Of a stretch of DNA of 64,000 nt, positions 63,513-64,000 are shown piece after piece (positions within the stretch are counted from its first letter, which is position 1; every line of letters begins with the position of its first letter). Under the pieces are notes generated by a model, which was given only the letters and a program-made list of their open reading frames with translations, was not told where the DNA came from and did not search any database. The stretch lies in assembly GCA_030673965.1 (NCBI GenBank), contig JAUTCN010000008.1:62001-126000 (forward strand). The letters are read 5' to 3'. A program made the translations under genes and the position numbers. The stretch comes from Fusobacterium sp. JB019 (GTDB lineage: Bacteria; Fusobacteriota; Fusobacteriia; Fusobacteriales; Fusobacteriaceae).

Positions 63513-64000
63513 ATGAAAAATGATATGAAAATATTATATATAGAGAAGCCTGTCTATGCTTCTAATTCTAAAGAAAATTTAGATAATGAAGCAAAAGTTT
63601 ATAATGAAGAAAATCAAGAAGAAATATACTATATTTATAATTGTATTTATTTTGATTCCTATTCAAATTGTAAATCATTAAATAAAACAATTAGAAAAAA
63701 ATATATGGAAAAATTAGACTATATTCCTCATTCAATGTATTTTATTTTATTAGATGATTTAGAAAAATATGTAAAACTTAAAAATAAAAAAAGAAAGTTT
63801 GATTATACTACAATATGGAAATTTTCTAAATTATTTGATATTTATAGTGATATTTTAACGATAGAAGGAATAGGTGAAGGAATCTATTTTAAAAAAATAA
63901 TAAGAGAGGAAGATTGGAAAAATTTATTAATTCGAGCAGTGAAAGATAATGGAGAATGGTTTGGAGGATTTATTGATTGTATAAAATCAGCAGGTAGTTT
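63513..64000 (+). CDS. Unknown protein, 3' end outside the window
   Basis: An open frame from ATG 63513 (AAAGGAAGGG upstream) that is still open at the last base, giving at least 162 residues. The product is rich in Tyr, Lys and Asn, with no signal peptide or membrane helix; segments include IYYIYNCIYFDSYSNC and WKFSKLFDIYSDILTIEGIG. I recognise no domain. It is separated from the KAP gene by a terminator and 198 bases, so it may be an independent unit. Confidence 0.65.
   Translation, partial: MKNDMKILYIEKPVYASNSKENLDNEAKVYNEENQEEIYYIYNCIYFDSYSNCKSLNKTIRKKYMEKLDYIPHSMYFILLDDLEKYVKLKNKKRKFDYTTIWKFSKLFDIYSDILTIEGIGEGIYFKKIIREEDWKNLLIRAVKDNGEWFGGFIDCIKSAGS

Noticed and set aside
1-64000. CRISPR array, insertion sequence or prophage
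   Set aside because: No regularly spaced repeats, transposase, integrase or phage structural genes were seen.
1-64000. tRNA genes, including selC
   Set aside because: No cloverleaf with a T-arm GGTTCRANYCC-type block was found in any gap; selC must be outside the window.

Overview
The window is a compact, very AT-rich bacterial chromosome segment with strong purine-rich Shine-Dalgarno sites, many TTG/GTG starts and A/T-dominated codons. Gene content (rho, miaB, ispG, mreB, gatCAB, proBA, selABD, a DsdA/GntP pair, YwqK-type MORN proteins, a Trp/Cys-rich leader ahead of an SNF transporter) fits an anaerobic, amino-acid-fermenting member of Fusobacteriota (Fusobacterium/Cetobacterium/Ilyobacter-like). 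The phylum call is inference from protein style and gene mix; no 16S gene is present.

Layout. 1-6.5 kb: Ogg-type DNA glycosylase, miaB, rho, a LysM/M23 peptidase, an orphan PTS EIIC-like membrane protein and ispG. 6.5-7.9 kb: an ECF sigma factor, a one-TM probable anti-sigma and a secreted helical protein behind an ECF-like promoter. 7.9-12.1 kb: htpX (minus strand), ppx and a large hybrid histidine kinase. 12.1-17.2 kb: a selenium locus, selD (itself with an in-frame UGA read as selenocysteine), selA, selB, yedF and a DUF3343 gene. 17.2-21.4 kb: L,D-transpeptidase, an SDR cut short by a UGA, LemA and a DUF2207 protein. 21.4-28.7 kb: two amino-acid/peptide catabolic units with divergent XRE regulators (YfcC transporter plus M29 aminopeptidase; GntP permease plus D-serine ammonia-lyase). 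28.7-36.0 kb (minus strand): small barrel-like protein, gatB/gatA/gatC, rluB-like, scpB, mreB, maf and a membrane/coiled-coil protein. 36.2-43.4 kb: RseC-like, MORN and Cys-rich small proteins, an orphan 5S rRNA, and an AddB/AddA-like helicase-nuclease pair. 43.4-46.4 kb: a sigma-54 activator with a Cys cluster, followed by repeated upstream sites and a -24/-12 promoter ahead of a cysteine-desulfidase-family gene. 46.4-52.8 kb: nitroreductase, hemolysin III, a 48-aa ORF, an AMP-ligase/ACP/acyltransferase fusion, twin cold-shock genes with conserved 5' leaders, and a dicarboxylate/amino-acid symporter. 52.8-58.7 kb: proBA, then a leader peptide ending Trp-Cys-Trp-Cys with alternative hairpins and a terminator, ahead of an SNF transporter, cysK and cysE. 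58.7-64 kb: two small genes, then two adjacent KAP-like P-loop NTPases and the start of an unknown gene that runs off the window.

Two parts look most worth pursuing: the WCWC leader/attenuator controlling cysteine (and possibly tryptophan) acquisition, and the membrane-NTPase/KAP-NTPase pair at the right end, which resembles a defence-type cassette. The window also holds the opposite arm of cysteine metabolism, a sigma-54-controlled desulfidase-type gene, so both cysteine gain and cysteine breakdown appear to have dedicated switches here.
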